A DNA stretch of 64,000 nt from Ideonella sp. (GCA_016721465.1 JADKIA010000029.1:1-64000), one strand, 5' to 3'. Counted from the first letter of the stretch, positions 8,729 to 17,826 are shown. Numbers and translations: made by a program. Notes: a model not told the origin generated them from the sequence alone.

Positions 8729-10177
8729 ATGCCAGAAACCCAAGCCACCCAACGCGAATGGTTGTCGCTGGTGACTGCGCGGGTGCGCGACACGCACATC
8801 CGCAAGCCCTTCTACGTGGACGGTGCGCTGGATCTCGTGGCCGTGTGCCGGGCGCTGCAGCAGCAAGGCCTGACGAATGCACTGGTCAACGATGTGCAGG
8901 GCGGCGCGCCGCGCCTGGGCCTGTTCACCACCACCGACCTGCGCGACGCGCTGCTGCGGCCCGTGCCGCCGCAGCAGCTCGCGGTGCGCGAGGTGGCGCG
9001 CTTCAACCTGATCGAGATCGATGCCGACGCCGAGCTGTTCGAGGCGCTGACCATGATGGTCACCCACCGCGTGCACCGGCTGGTGGTGCGCGATGGCGCC
9101 TTGCCCGATGCGCCGGTGCTGGGCCTGCTCGGCCAGCTCGACCTGGTGAGCTTCGTGGCCAACCACTCGCACATCGTGGCGCTGCAGATCGACGAGGCCG
9201 CCGACGTGGCCCAGCTCAAGGCGGCGGCCGAGCGCATCGACGCCACGGTGATGCTGCTGCACGACGGCGGCATCAAGATCGAGCGCATTGCCAAGCTGGT
9301 GGGCCAGCTCAACGCGCGGCTGTTCTCGCGCCTGTGGGACCTGATTGCGCCCGCCGAGTTGATCGCCAACAGCTGCCTCATCACCATGGGCAGCGAGGGC
9401 CGCGGCGAGCAGATCCTGAAGACCGACCAGGACAACGCGCTGATCCTGCGCGATGGCTTCGAATGCCCTGAGCTCGAGGCCATCGCCGCGCGCTTCAACG
9501 CCGCGCTGGCCGAGCTGGGCTACCCGCCGTGCCCCGGCAACATCATGCTCATCAACCCGCTGTGGCGGCAGCCGCTGGCCGCGTTCAAGGACACGCTGCG
9601 CGAGTGGATCTACGGCAACGACCCCGAAGGCCCGATGCACCTGGCCATCTTCATCGACAGCCACTGCGTGGCGGGCGACGAAGCGCTGCTGAACGAGGCG
9701 CGCGAGCACCTGGACCGCATCCTGGCTGGCAGCGACGTGTTCCTGGCGCGTTTCGCCAGCGCGGTGATGCTGTTCGACGACAACCCGAGCTGGTGGCAGC
9801 GCCTGACCTCCAAACGCGACGAGCAACCCATCGACCTGAAGAAGCTCGGCACCTTCCCCATCGTGCACGGCGTGCGCGCGCTGGCCCTGCAACAGCGCCT
9901 GCGGCCCACGGGCACGGCCGCCCGCTTGCGGCTGCTGGTCGAGCGCGACCTGATCGACGCGGAGCTGGCGCGCGACGTACTGGACGCGCTGCATTTCGTG
10001 ATGGCCCTCAAGCTCACGCACCAATTGCGCCAACGTGCGGCCGGGCTGCAGCCGAGCAACGAGGTGCGGCCGTCCGAACTGGGCACGCTGGAGCGCGACC
10101 CCTTGCACGACGCGCTGGGCATCGTGCGGCGCTTCCGCGGCATGCTGCAGCAGAAGTTCCGGCTGAATTCACTGTGA
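8729..10177 (+). CDS. DUF294 nucleotidyltransferase with CBS-like domain
   Basis: A 482-residue soluble protein. Residues about 20-145 form a CBS-pair-like sensor region (LGLFTTTDLRDALL, MVTHRVHRLVVRD, LGLLGQLDLVSFV). A GlnD-like nucleotidyltransferase core follows, with GSEGRGEQILKTDQDNALI at about 221-239, which holds the GS and DxD metal-binding residues. A helical DUF294 C-terminal part makes up about 330-482. Such proteins are thought to transfer nucleotides to a protein target. The target is unknown. It sits between actP and the symporter-kinase genes, and only 12 bp separate it from the next start. Confidence 0.88.
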   Translation: MPETQATQREWLSLVTARVRDTHIRKPFYVDGALDLVAVCRALQQQGLTNALVNDVQGGAPRLGLFTTTDLRDALLRPVPPQQLAVREVARFNLIEIDADAELFEALTMMVTHRVHRLVVRDGALPDAPVLGLLGQLDLVSFVANHSHIVALQIDEAADVAQLKAAAERIDATVMLLHDGGIKIERIAKLVGQLNARLFSRLWDLIAPAELIANSCLITMGSEGRGEQILKTDQDNALILRDGFECPELEAIAARFNAALAELGYPPCPGNIMLINPLWRQPLAAFKDTLREWIYGNDPEGPMHLAIFIDSHCVAGDEALLNEAREHLDRILAGSDVFLARFASAVMLFDDNPSWWQRLTSKRDEQPIDLKKLGTFPIVHGVRALALQQRLRPTGTAARLRLLVERDLIDAELARDVLDALHFVMALKLTHQLRQRAAGLQPSNEVRPSELGTLERDPLHDALGIVRRFRGMLQQKFRLNSL

Positions 10178-10189
10178 TGTGAGGGCACG

Positions 10190-10426
10190 ATGCTCGATGG
10201 CCTGCGATCCCAACGCCTGCTGGCCTTGTTTGCGGCCGGCTGGCTGCTGCTGAACCTGCCACTGATCGCGCTGTGGGATCAGCCGGTGCGCGTCGGCGGC
10301 GTGCCGCTGTTCCCGTTGGCGCTGTTCGTCGGCTGGGGGGCGTTGATCGCCGTGGCGGCCTGGGTGGCCGAGGGCCGGGTGGCCGAGGAAGACTTGGCCA
10401 GCGACGACGCCGATGGCGCGGATTGA
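10190..10426 (+). CDS. Small two-helix membrane protein, unknown function
   Basis: A 78-residue protein with two predicted membrane helices (about residues 9-30 and 40-60) and an acidic tail ending EEDLASDDADGAD. I do not recognise a named family. It lies 12 bp after the DUF294 gene and 12 bp before the symporter-kinase, so it belongs to that operon. Small membrane proteins often accompany SSS-family symporters, as DUF485 does for ActP, so a subunit role for the symporter-kinase is a reasonable guess. Confidence 0.65.
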   Translation: MLDGLRSQRLLALFAAGWLLLNLPLIALWDQPVRVGGVPLFPLALFVGWGALIAVAAWVAEGRVAEEDLASDDADGAD

Positions 10427-10438
10427 CGGCGCACGGCC

Positions 10439-13228
10439 ATGCTGTCTCCTGCCACCGTCATTGCCGCCTCGTTCGCGTACCTGACGCTGCTGTTCGCGGT
10501 GGCGCACCTGGGCGACCGGCGTGCCCTGGCCGGTCGCTCGCTGATCGGCAATGCCTGGGTCTATGCCTTGTCGATGGGCGTGTATTGCACGGCCTGGACC
10601 TACTTCGGCAGCATTGGCCGCGCGGCCTCGGCCGGCATGTGGTTCCTGCCCATCTACCTGGGCCCCACGCTGGCCATGCTGCTGGCCTGGATGGTGCTGC
10701 GCAAGATGATCCGCATTGCGCGCAGCTACCGCATCACCTCGATCGCCGATTTCATCGCCAGCCGCCACGGCAAGAGCCCGGCGCTGGCTGCGCTGGTCAC
10801 GCTGATCGCGGTGGTGGGCATCCTGCCCTACGTGGCGCTGCAACTGAAGGCCATCGCCAGTGGCTATGCGCTGCTCACGGCGGTGCCCGGCGCGGCCGAG
10901 CTGGCACAGGGGCCATGGTGGCGGGACAGCACCTTGTACATCGCGCTGGCCCTGGCCGGCTTCACCGTGGCCTTCGGCACGCGGCACCTGGACACGACCG
11001 AGCGCCACGAGGGCATGGTGGCCGCGATCGCGGTGGAGTCGGTGGTCAAGCTGCTGGCCTTCCTGGCCGTGGGCGCCTTCGTCACCTGGGGCTTGTTCGA
11101 TGGCCTGGGCGACATCGGCACCCGCGTGGCTGCGCGCCCCGAGCTCGAGCGCCTGCTGCACATGACCGGCAGCAGCGCGGGCAATGCGTTCGCGGGTGGG
11201 CCCTGGTTCGCGATGACGCTGCTGGCCATGCTGTCGGTGATCTTCCTGCCACGCCAGTTCCAGGTGATGGTGGTTGAGAACGTGGACGAGCGGCACTTGA
11301 AGCGTGCCACCTGGGCCTTCCCGCTGTACCTGCTGCTGATCAACCTGTTCGTGCTGCCGATCGCGCTGGGCGGCCTGCTGCATTTCGGCGTCGGCCAGCA
11401 GAACCCCGAGACCTTCGTGCTTTCGCTGCCACTGGCGGCGGGCCAGCATGGCCTGGCGTTGCTGGCCTTCATCGGCGGGCTGTCGGCGGCCACCGGCATG
11501 ATCATCGTCGAGGCCATCGCCGTGGCCACCATGGTGTGCAACGACCTGGTGATGCCGCTGCTGCTGCGCACGGGCTTGCGTTCGCGCTCGAACGCCGCCG
11601 GCGACCTCACCGGCCTGCTGCTGGGCATCCGGCGCACGGTGATCGTGGCCATCCTCTTGATGGGTTATCTCTACTTCCGCGTGGCTGGCGAGGCCTATGC
11701 GCTGGTGAGCATCGGCCTGATCAGTTTCGCGGCCGTGGCGCAGTTCGCGCCACCGCTGCTGGCCGGCATGTACTGGAAGGGCGGCACGCGCCAGGGCGCG
11801 CTGGCGGGCCTGAGCGCGGGCTTTGCGCTGTGGGCCTGGACGCTGATGCTGCCGTCCATCGCCAAGTCGGGCTGGCTGCACGCCGGCTTCATCGAGCAGG
11901 GGCCTTTCGGCATTGCCTGGCTGCGGCCCGAGCAGCTGCTGGGCCTGACCGGCTTCGACAACCTCACGCACTCGCTGTTCTGGAGCCTGGCGGTGAACGT
12001 GGGCCTGTACGTGGGCGTCTCGCTGTGGCGGCGCCCCTCGGCCAGCGAGACCAGCCAGGCCCTGCTGTTCGTGGACGTGTTCCAGCGCAGTGGCACCGCC
12101 GCGCACGACGGCCCGGTGTTCTGGCGCGGCCGCGCCAAGCTGGGCGATCTGCAGCAGCTGGCGCACCGCTTTCTCGGTGCCGCCGCTGCGGCGCGCTTGT
12201 TTGCCGACTACGCTCGCCGCAGCGGCGCGGCCGATGCCCACGCCATCGTTGCCGACGCCCGCCTGGTGCAGTACGTCGAAACCCAGCTGGCCGGCGCCAT
12301 CGGCAGCGCCTCGGCGCGGGTGATGGTGGCCTCGGTGGTGGAAGAGGAGTCGCTGGGCCTGGACGACGTGATGCGCATCCTGGACGAGGCCTCCCAACTC
12401 CGCGCCTACTCTCATGCCCTGGAAGAAAAATCGCAGTCGCTCGAGCGCGCCACCGCCGAACTGCGCGAGGCCAACGAGCAGCTCAAGAGCCTGGACCGGC
12501 TGAAGGACGATTTCATGTCGTCGGTGACGCACGAGCTGCGCACCCCACTCACCTCGATCCGGGCGTTCGCCGAGCTGATGGTGGACGACCCGGCGATGGA
12601 TGCCGAGCAGCGCCAGCAGTTCCTGGGCCTGGTGGTCACCGAGACCGAGCGCCTCACGCGCCTGGTGAACCAGGTGCTGGACATGGCCAAGATCGAGAGC
12701 GGCCACGCCGAGTGGCGCAACACCGCGGTCGACCTGCGCGCGCTGATCCAGCAGGCGGTGCAGACCACGCACGAGTTGTTCCGCGAACGGGGCTGCGAGG
12801 TGAGCGTGCAGCTTCCCGATGGATCGCCGCAGGAGACGCCGAGCCTGTATGCCGACCACGATCGGCTGATCCAGGTGATGATCAACCTGCTGTCCAATGC
12901 CGCCAAGTTCGTGCCTCAGAGCCAGGGTCGCGTGCAGGTGGCGTTGCATTGCACGGCGCAGGGCGCCACCGTCACCGTGCAGGACAACGGCCCCGGTGTG
13001 CCGCCGGAGCAGCAGACCCTGGTGTTCGAGAAGTTTCGCCAGGGTGGCGCCGCCGAGCACCGCCCGCAAGGCACCGGCCTGGGCCTGCCCATCAGCCGAC
13101 AGATCGTCGAGCACTTCGGCGGGCACATGTGGCTGCAGTCGGTGCCCGGGCAGGGTTCGACCTTCGGGTTCGACCTGCCATGGCACCATGATCCGATCCC
13201 AGAATACAAGCCGGAGACAAGCACATGA
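10439..13228 (+). CDS. Sodium:solute symporter-sensor histidine kinase fusion (CrbS/CbrA-like)
   Basis: A 929-residue sensor. Residues about 1-500 are a complete SLC5-type symporter domain of about 13 helices (YCTAWTYFGSIGRAASAGMW, SYRITSIADFIASRHGKS). Residues about 545-625 resemble the STAC linker found in this class. A coiled coil (about 635-685) leads to the HisKA box VTHELRTPLTSIRAF with the phosphorylated His at about 698. The HATPase follows (NLLSNAAKF, DNGPGVPPE, GTGLGLPIS). Relatives CrbS and CbrA couple nutrient transport or binding to phosphorylation, and CrbS controls acetate use. I see no PAS domain. The stop overlaps the receiver gene (ATGA). Acetate as ligand is inferred from context. 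Confidence 0.92.
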   Translation: MLSPATVIAASFAYLTLLFAVAHLGDRRALAGRSLIGNAWVYALSMGVYCTAWTYFGSIGRAASAGMWFLPIYLGPTLAMLLAWMVLRKMIRIARSYRITSIADFIASRHGKSPALAALVTLIAVVGILPYVALQLKAIASGYALLTAVPGAAELAQGPWWRDSTLYIALALAGFTVAFGTRHLDTTERHEGMVAAIAVESVVKLLAFLAVGAFVTWGLFDGLGDIGTRVAARPELERLLHMTGSSAGNAFAGGPWFAMTLLAMLSVIFLPRQFQVMVVENVDERHLKRATWAFPLYLLLINLFVLPIALGGLLHFGVGQQNPETFVLSLPLAAGQHGLALLAFIGGLSAATGMIIVEAIAVATMVCNDLVMPLLLRTGLRSRSNAAGDLTGLLLGIRRTVIVAILLMGYLYFRVAGEAYALVSIGLISFAAVAQFAPPLLAGMYWKGGTRQGALAGLSAGFALWAWTLMLPSIAKSGWLHAGFIEQGPFGIAWLRPEQLLGLTGFDNLTHSLFWSLAVNVGLYVGVSLWRRPSASETSQALLFVDVFQRSGTAAHDGPVFWRGRAKLGDLQQLAHRFLGAAAAARLFADYARRSGAADAHAIVADARLVQYVETQLAGAIGSASARVMVASVVEEESLGLDDVMRILDEASQLRAYSHALEEKSQSLERATAELREANEQLKSLDRLKDDFMSSVTHELRTPLTSIRAFAELMVDDPAMDAEQRQQFLGLVVTETERLTRLVNQVLDMAKIESGHAEWRNTAVDLRALIQQAVQTTHELFRERGCEVSVQLPDGSPQETPSLYADHDRLIQVMINLLSNAAKFVPQSQGRVQVALHCTAQGATVTVQDNGPGVPPEQQTLVFEKFRQGGAAEHRPQGTGLGLPISRQIVEHFGGHMWLQSVPGQGSTFGFDLPWHHDPIPEYKPETST

Positions 13229-13599
13229 CCCACAAGGTGTTGATCGCCGATGACGAGCCGAACATCGTCATCTCGCTGGAATTCCTGATGAAGCGCGAAG
13301 GCCACGAGGTGAGCGTGGCGCGCGATGGGCAGCAGGCGCTGGACGCCATCCGCCGCATCCGTCCCGACTTGGTGCTGCTGGACGTGATGATGCCGTTCAA
13401 GACCGGCTACGAGGTGCTGCAGGAGCTGCGCGCCGACGAGACCATCGCCCACACCAAGGTGCTGATGCTGACGGCCAAAGGGCGCGACACCGACACCGCC
13501 AAGGGCTTGGCACTGGGCGCGGACGCCTACATGACCAAACCGTTCTCGACCAAGGAGCTGGCCGAGCGCGTACGCCAGATGCTGGACGGCAACGGATAG
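13225..13599 (+). CDS. Single-domain response regulator (receiver only)
   Basis: A 124-residue CheY-like receiver with all key residues: acidic pair D9-D10, phospho-acceptor D53 in LVLLDVMMPF, threonine in LMLTAKG and lysine in YMTKPFS. It has no output domain, unlike CrbR or CbrB, which carry DNA-binding parts. It is coupled by a 4-bp overlap to the symporter-kinase and is almost certainly its phosphorylation partner. The output must pass through another protein. The next gene, 7 bp downstream, is the obvious candidate. Confidence 0.93.
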   Translation: MTHKVLIADDEPNIVISLEFLMKREGHEVSVARDGQQALDAIRRIRPDLVLLDVMMPFKTGYEVLQELRADETIAHTKVLMLTAKGRDTDTAKGLALGADAYMTKPFSTKELAERVRQMLDGNG

Positions 13600-13606
13600 G
13601 GCTGCC

Positions 13607-15814
13607 ATGAAGATCGACAAACTGGAAATCGCCGCCGCGCTGGCCCCGGGGCTGCTGTTGGGGCTGCTGGGCGGCTTGGGCATGATCGGCTTCAGCGCGA
13701 CGCTGGAGGCGCCCGAGCGCCAGGCGCTGCACGCCATGCTCGCGCCGCGGGGCGCCTTGCTGCTGCTGGGCTGGATGCTCGCGGCCGGTGCGCTGGGCGC
13801 GTTGGCGCTGCGCCTGTACGCGCAGTACGTGGCCGCGCCGGCTCGGTTGGCTGAAAGCGCTCGGGCCCTGGCAGCGTCCAGCGTGCAGCGCGAACTGAAA
13901 GCCCAAGGTGGCGCGGGCGTGCGCGCGCTCACCGGGGTGGTGAACGAGTTGGTGCGCCAGCGCGATGCCTACCGCGACGACGTGCAGGGCCAGGTGGCCC
14001 TGGCCGCGCGCGGCATCGAGCAGGAGCGCTCGCGCCTGGCCGCGCTGATGTCCGAGCTGACGCAGAGCGTGGTGGTGTGCAACCTCGATGGCCGCATCCT
14101 GCTGTACAACAACCGCGCGCGGCTGCAGTTCAAGTCGCTGTCGCAGGCGCCCACGGTGTCCGATGGCAGCGAGCTGATCGGCCTGGGCCGCTCGGTGTAC
14201 TCGGTGTTCGACCGCAAGCTGGTGGCGCACGCGCTGGAGAGCATCCAGCAGCGCCTGCTGCGCGGCGCGGCGCAGCCTTCGGCGCAGTTCGTCACCAGCT
14301 CGCGCGCCGGCCAGCTGCTGCGCGTGCAGATGGCGCCGGTGCGCGACCCCGCGGCAGGCGGCGGCCCGCTCGGGAGCGGCCCGTCGCCGGCGGGCGACGC
14401 GGTGCGCCTGTCCGGCTTCGTGCTGATGCTGGAGAACATCACCCGAGACTTCGAATCCGACTCCGAGCAGGACCGCCTGCTGCACGGCCTCACCGAGGGC
14501 AGCCGCTCATCGCTGGGCAACCTGCAGGCGGCGGTGGACATGCTCGAGCTGCCCGACCTGGACGCCCCGATGCGCGAACGCTTCCTCGGCGTGGTGCGCG
14601 ACGAGGCGCGGGCGATGACCACCCGCATCCAGGCGCTGGCCAACAACACCAGCCAGAGCCTGAAGACGCGCTGGCCACTGGAGGAGATGCTGGGCGCCGA
14701 CCTGGTGCAGGCCGCGCTGCGCCGCATCGAGGCACAGCTCGCCGTGCGCACGGCGGCGACCGATGTGGACGCCAACCTTTGGCTCAAGGTGGACAGCTTT
14801 GCCATGCTGCAGGCCATTGCCTCGCTCGCGGCTCGCCTGGTGGAGGAATTCGAGGTCAAGCTGGTGCAGTTGCGCCTGCAGCCCGTGGAGGGCGACGCCA
14901 GCCGCGCGCACCTGGACCTGATCTGGAACGGCCAGGTGATGAGCACCGAGACGGTGATGAGCTGGGAATCCAGCCCGATGACGGTGGGCAACGAGGCCAG
15001 CCCGCTGAGCGTGCGCGACGTGGTCGAGCGCCACGGTGGCGAGTTCTGGTTCCAGCGCGAGCGCACCCGGCACGAGGCCTTCTTCCGCTTCCTGCTGCCG
15101 CTGGCCCAGGCGCAGGACCAGCTCGACGCGAGCGCGCTGATGCACAGCGACAGCCGGCCTGAGTACTACGACTTCGACCTGTTCCGCGCCAGCGAGGAGA
15201 CCCGCGCGCTGGACGAGCGCCGCCTGGTGGAGCTGGCCTACACCGTGTTCGACACCGAGACCACCGGCCTCAATCCGGCGCAGGGCGACGAGATCCTGCA
15301 GATCGGCGCCACGCGCATCGTCAATGGCAAGCTGTTGCGGCAGGAGAGCTTCGAGCAACTGGTGCACCCGGGCCGCGACATCCCGCCCGCGGGCATCCCG
15401 ATCCACGGCATCACGCCGGAGATGGTGGCAGGCAAGCCGCCCATCGCGCAGGTGCTGCCGGCCTTCCACGCCTTTGCCAGCGACACCGTGCTGGTGGCCC
15501 ACAACGCCGCCTTCGACCTGCGCTTCCTGCAGCTGAAGGAGCAGGCCACCGGCCTGCGCTTCGACCAGCCGGTGCTCGACACGCTGCTGCTCAGCGCCGT
15601 GGTGCACCCGAACCAGGAGTCGCACCAGTTGGAGACGATTGCCGAGCGCTTCGGCGTCACGGTGGTGGGCCGGCACACCGCGCTGGGCGACGCGATGGTC
15701 ACCGCCGAGGTGTTCCTGAAGCTCGTGCCACTGCTGGCCGAGATGGGCATCCACACGCTGGGCCAGGCGCGCGAGGCCGCCGAGAAAACCTATTACGCAC
15801 GCATCAAGTACTAG
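13607..15814 (+). CDS. Membrane PAS/pseudo-histidine-kinase fused to DnaQ-like 3'-5' exonuclease
   Basis: A 735-residue fusion. Two membrane helices lie near residues 10-30 and 45-65. A PAS-like domain (about 148-275: SVVVCNLDGRILLYNNRA) and a dimerisation/ATPase-like part (about 285-500) follow. The expected H-box reads LTEGSRSSLGNLQAAVDML, with no histidine, and ATP-lid glycine motifs are not evident, so kinase activity is doubtful. Residues about 545-725 are a DEDDh exonuclease: FDTETTG (Exo I), HNAAFDLRFL (Exo II) and HTALGDAMVTAEV (Exo III). Related exonuclease genes sit beside actP in other proteobacteria. It is not the replicative epsilon subunit. It may relay the receiver's signal to a nuclease; this is inference. 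Confidence 0.9.
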   Translation: MKIDKLEIAAALAPGLLLGLLGGLGMIGFSATLEAPERQALHAMLAPRGALLLLGWMLAAGALGALALRLYAQYVAAPARLAESARALAASSVQRELKAQGGAGVRALTGVVNELVRQRDAYRDDVQGQVALAARGIEQERSRLAALMSELTQSVVVCNLDGRILLYNNRARLQFKSLSQAPTVSDGSELIGLGRSVYSVFDRKLVAHALESIQQRLLRGAAQPSAQFVTSSRAGQLLRVQMAPVRDPAAGGGPLGSGPSPAGDAVRLSGFVLMLENITRDFESDSEQDRLLHGLTEGSRSSLGNLQAAVDMLELPDLDAPMRERFLGVVRDEARAMTTRIQALANNTSQSLKTRWPLEEMLGADLVQAALRRIEAQLAVRTAATDVDANLWLKVDSFAMLQAIASLAARLVEEFEVKLVQLRLQPVEGDASRAHLDLIWNGQVMSTETVMSWESSPMTVGNEASPLSVRDVVERHGGEFWFQRERTRHEAFFRFLLPLAQAQDQLDASALMHSDSRPEYYDFDLFRASEETRALDERRLVELAYTVFDTETTGLNPAQGDEILQIGATRIVNGKLLRQESFEQLVHPGRDIPPAGIPIHGITPEMVAGKPPIAQVLPAFHAFASDTVLVAHNAAFDLRFLQLKEQATGLRFDQPVLDTLLLSAVVHPNQESHQLETIAERFGVTVVGRHTALGDAMVTAEVFLKLVPLLAEMGIHTLGQAREAAEKTYYARIKY

Positions 15815-15821
15815 CGAAGGA

Positions 15822-16112
15822 TCAGCGCGGGTGCCCCGTGCGGCGCTGCTCGCGCAGCATGAACAGGTACAGGCCTTCCACCTTCTCGCGCGCCCAGGGC
15901 GTCTTGCGCAGGAACTTCAGGCTCGATGCCACGCTGGGTTCGCTGGTGAAGCAGCGCAGCGCGATGCGCTCACCCAGGCCGGCCCAGCCGTAGTGCTCCG
16001 CCAGCGCGGTGACGATGGCTTCCAGCGTGACGCCGTGCAAGGCGTTGCGCGGCTGCGCCGAGGGCTCGGCGCGGGGCGCTGGCTTCACCGGGCGCGCTGG
16101 AGCGTCGCTCAC
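15822..16112 (-). CDS. VF530/DUF2132 family protein
   Basis: A 96-residue protein. After a 22-residue proline/alanine-rich leader comes the conserved part NALHGVTLEAIVTALAEHYG, then TSEPSVASSLKFLRKTPWAR, typical of the VF530/DUF2132 family, a small DNA-binding-like fold of unknown role. Its start overlaps the stop of the DUF2164 gene (ATGA), so it is the last gene of a short minus-strand operon. The 3' end faces the exonuclease fusion only 7 bp away. Confidence 0.85.
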   Translation of the reverse strand: MSDAPARPVKPAPRAEPSAQPRNALHGVTLEAIVTALAEHYGWAGLGERIALRCFTSEPSVASSLKFLRKTPWAREKVEGLYLFMLREQRRTGHPR

Positions 16113-16381
16113 GTCCGGCCCTTGCGCTTGTCGTACTTGGGCCAGTAGGCGAATTCGTCCTCGTGCACCTCGATGTCGATCTCGGCCACGCGCTGTTGCA
16201 CCCGTTCCTGCACCTCGGCCACCGCCTGGTTGTAGACCAGCGGGCCAATCTCTTCAAGAAAGAAGCCGAGCAGGCCGCCGGCGGCCACGTTGCCGATGCG
16301 CTCGTCCATGTGTTCAAGGAAGTAGCGCTCGATCGACGCGATCACCTGTTGGCGCGCGTGCTTGGGGATTTCGATCGCCAT
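16109..16381 (-). CDS. DUF2164 family protein
   Basis: A 90-residue protein. The conserved core includes ASIERYFLEHMDERIGNVA and LLGFFLEEIGPLVYNQAV, the DUF2164 pattern, then an acidic and basic tail (EVHEDEFAYWPKYDKRKGR). Function is unknown. It follows the yiaA-like gene by 7 bp and overlaps the VF530 gene by 4 bp. Confidence 0.85.
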   Translation of the reverse strand: MAIEIPKHARQQVIASIERYFLEHMDERIGNVAAGGLLGFFLEEIGPLVYNQAVAEVQERVQQRVAEIDIEVHEDEFAYWPKYDKRKGRT

Positions 16382-16388
16382 GGCCGCC

Positions 16389-16817
16389 TCAGGCTTCGTC
16401 GCCGCTCGTGGCCTGGGCCTTGAAGGGGGCCAGATCGCGGATGTTCTTCTGCACCGCCACGGCGGCGAACAGGCTCATCAGGTAGGACATGGCGTAGAAG
16501 CCCTTCTCGCTGTAGACGAGCTTGGCGTTCCAAAGGCCGATCACCAACAGCGCCACGCAGATGCCCAGCGACAGCCAGCACAGGCCGAAGTAGATGCCGG
16601 TGACGGGGATGCCCTCGAGCCGGTCGCGCACCGATTTCTGCAGCGACACGGCCGCGAACAGCCCGTACATCAGCAGCGTGAAGTAGTAGCCCTTCTCGTT
16701 GAGCTGCATGTCCGAGTTCCACAGGCCGATCAGGTAGGTGGCGCCCCCCACCAGCAGCGCGGTCCAGGACGCGCCCACGAAGGCGCCGGTGGGCCGTTGA
16801 ACCGTCTGTTGTTGCAT
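16389..16817 (-). CDS. yiaA: YiaA/YiaB family inner-membrane protein
   Basis: A 142-residue protein made of two similar halves, each with a YiaAB-type pair of helices: LIGLWNSDMQLNEKGYYFTL and VIGLWNAKLVYSEKGFYAMS. The repeated LxxLWN-x5-L-x2-KG(Y/F)Y motif is the family mark. Four membrane helices are expected. The role is unknown in any species I know of. It is the first gene of a three-gene minus-strand unit and starts 63 bp from the next minus-strand gene. Confidence 0.87.
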   Translation of the reverse strand: MQQQTVQRPTGAFVGASWTALLVGGATYLIGLWNSDMQLNEKGYYFTLLMYGLFAAVSLQKSVRDRLEGIPVTGIYFGLCWLSLGICVALLVIGLWNAKLVYSEKGFYAMSYLMSLFAAVAVQKNIRDLAPFKAQATSGDEA

Positions 16818-16880
16818 GTCAGTGCTCCAGCGTGTGATGGATAGCCGCGCACTCTAGCGCAGGTGCCGCTGCAAGGCGGA

Positions 16881-17276
16881 TCAATGCGCGAACATGAAGC
16901 GGATGAAGGCGAAGGTGAAGGCAAACAACCAGCCATTGCCGAAGCGGTCGAAGTCCAGCAACTCGCGCCCGCGTTGGCTGCGCCAGTGCGCAATGGCCGC
17001 GAGCAGGCCACCGATGGCCACCGGCGCGATCAGCAGGTAGGCCACGCGCAGCATCGGGTGGTGCAGCAGGCCCTGCGGCGAGACCAGCAGGCTCAGGCCC
17101 CCGGCGATGCCGCCATACAGGCAATAGCCAGCGGCCAGCAACCAGCGGTTGTGGTCCTTCAGCGGCTTGTCGGGGTTGCGCACCACGTGCATGCCCGCCT
17201 GTGCCAGCGCCTCGAACACGATCTGCAGGAACAACTCCCCGAAGATCTCGATCAGCAATTCGAAGAGGGCTTCCAT
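16881..17276 (-). CDS. Hypothetical membrane protein
   Basis: A 131-residue protein with an N-terminal amphipathic, acidic helix (MEALFELLIEIFGELFLQIV) and three or four hydrophobic segments: about 45-65, 72-95, perhaps 96-105, and 115-130. I do not recognise a family. The ATG at 17276 was chosen because upstream in-frame sequence loses conserved character and runs toward the rhodanese promoter. It is divergent from the rhodanese gene across 142 bp. Confidence 0.7.
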   Translation of the reverse strand: MEALFELLIEIFGELFLQIVFEALAQAGMHVVRNPDKPLKDHNRWLLAAGYCLYGGIAGGLSLLVSPQGLLHHPMLRVAYLLIAPVAIGGLLAAIAHWRSQRGRELLDFDRFGNGWLFAFTFAFIRFMFAH

Positions 17277-17418
17277 GCGCTGCACTCCATCGCGGCCCGG
17301 GCCGGTGCCGGGCTGCGCGGCAGTGTATGCGCGCAGCCCGCCGAACGAGTCGCCGGGCGGGGCCAGCTGGCCAATCCGGCCACAATCTCGGACCGCCACG
17401 CCGCGCCAGGAGCCTGCC

Positions 17419-17826
17419 ATGCCCAAGACCGTCGCATCGATGCTGGCAGAAGCCAATGCCCTGGTCCAGACCCTCGATGTCGACGCCGCGCGCGCCCTGC
17501 TCGGCCGCGAGGACGTGGTCTTTGTCGACCTGCGCGACCCGCGCGAGCTGGAGCGCGAGGGCCGCCTGCCCGGCGCCTTCTGCGCGCCCCGCGGCATGCT
17601 CGAGTTCTGGGTCGACCCGGCCTCGCCGTATCACAAGCCGATCTTCAGCCAGCCCGACGCGCGCTACGTGCTGTTCTGCGCCGGCGGCTGGCGCTCGGCA
17701 CTGGCAGCGCAGGTGATGATGGAGATGGGTGTGGCCAATGTCTGCCACCTGGGCGGCGGCTTCACGGCCTGGAAGGCGGCGGGGGCGCCGGTGGAAGCGC
17801 CGCGGTCAGCGTCCGGTCGAGCGTGA
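17419..17826 (+). CDS. Rhodanese-like sulfurtransferase
   Basis: A 135-residue single-domain rhodanese. VVFVDLRDPRELEREGRLPGA and CHLGGGFTAWKAAGAP are the family N- and C-terminal motifs. The active-site loop is CAGGWR with the catalytic cysteine at residue 87, so sulfur transfer should be possible. No signal peptide is present, so it is cytoplasmic. Its last 21 bp overlap the end of the helicase gene on the other strand. Confidence 0.9.
   Translation: MPKTVASMLAEANALVQTLDVDAARALLGREDVVFVDLRDPRELEREGRLPGAFCAPRGMLEFWVDPASPYHKPIFSQPDARYVLFCAGGWRSALAAQVMMEMGVANVCHLGGGFTAWKAAGAPVEAPRSASGRA

Noticed and set aside
10169..13189. A 1006-codon open frame antisense to the symporter-kinase, rich in His, Gln, Arg and Gly
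   Set aside because: It mirrors codon bias of the real gene in very GC-rich DNA. It has no recognisable motifs and low-complexity composition.
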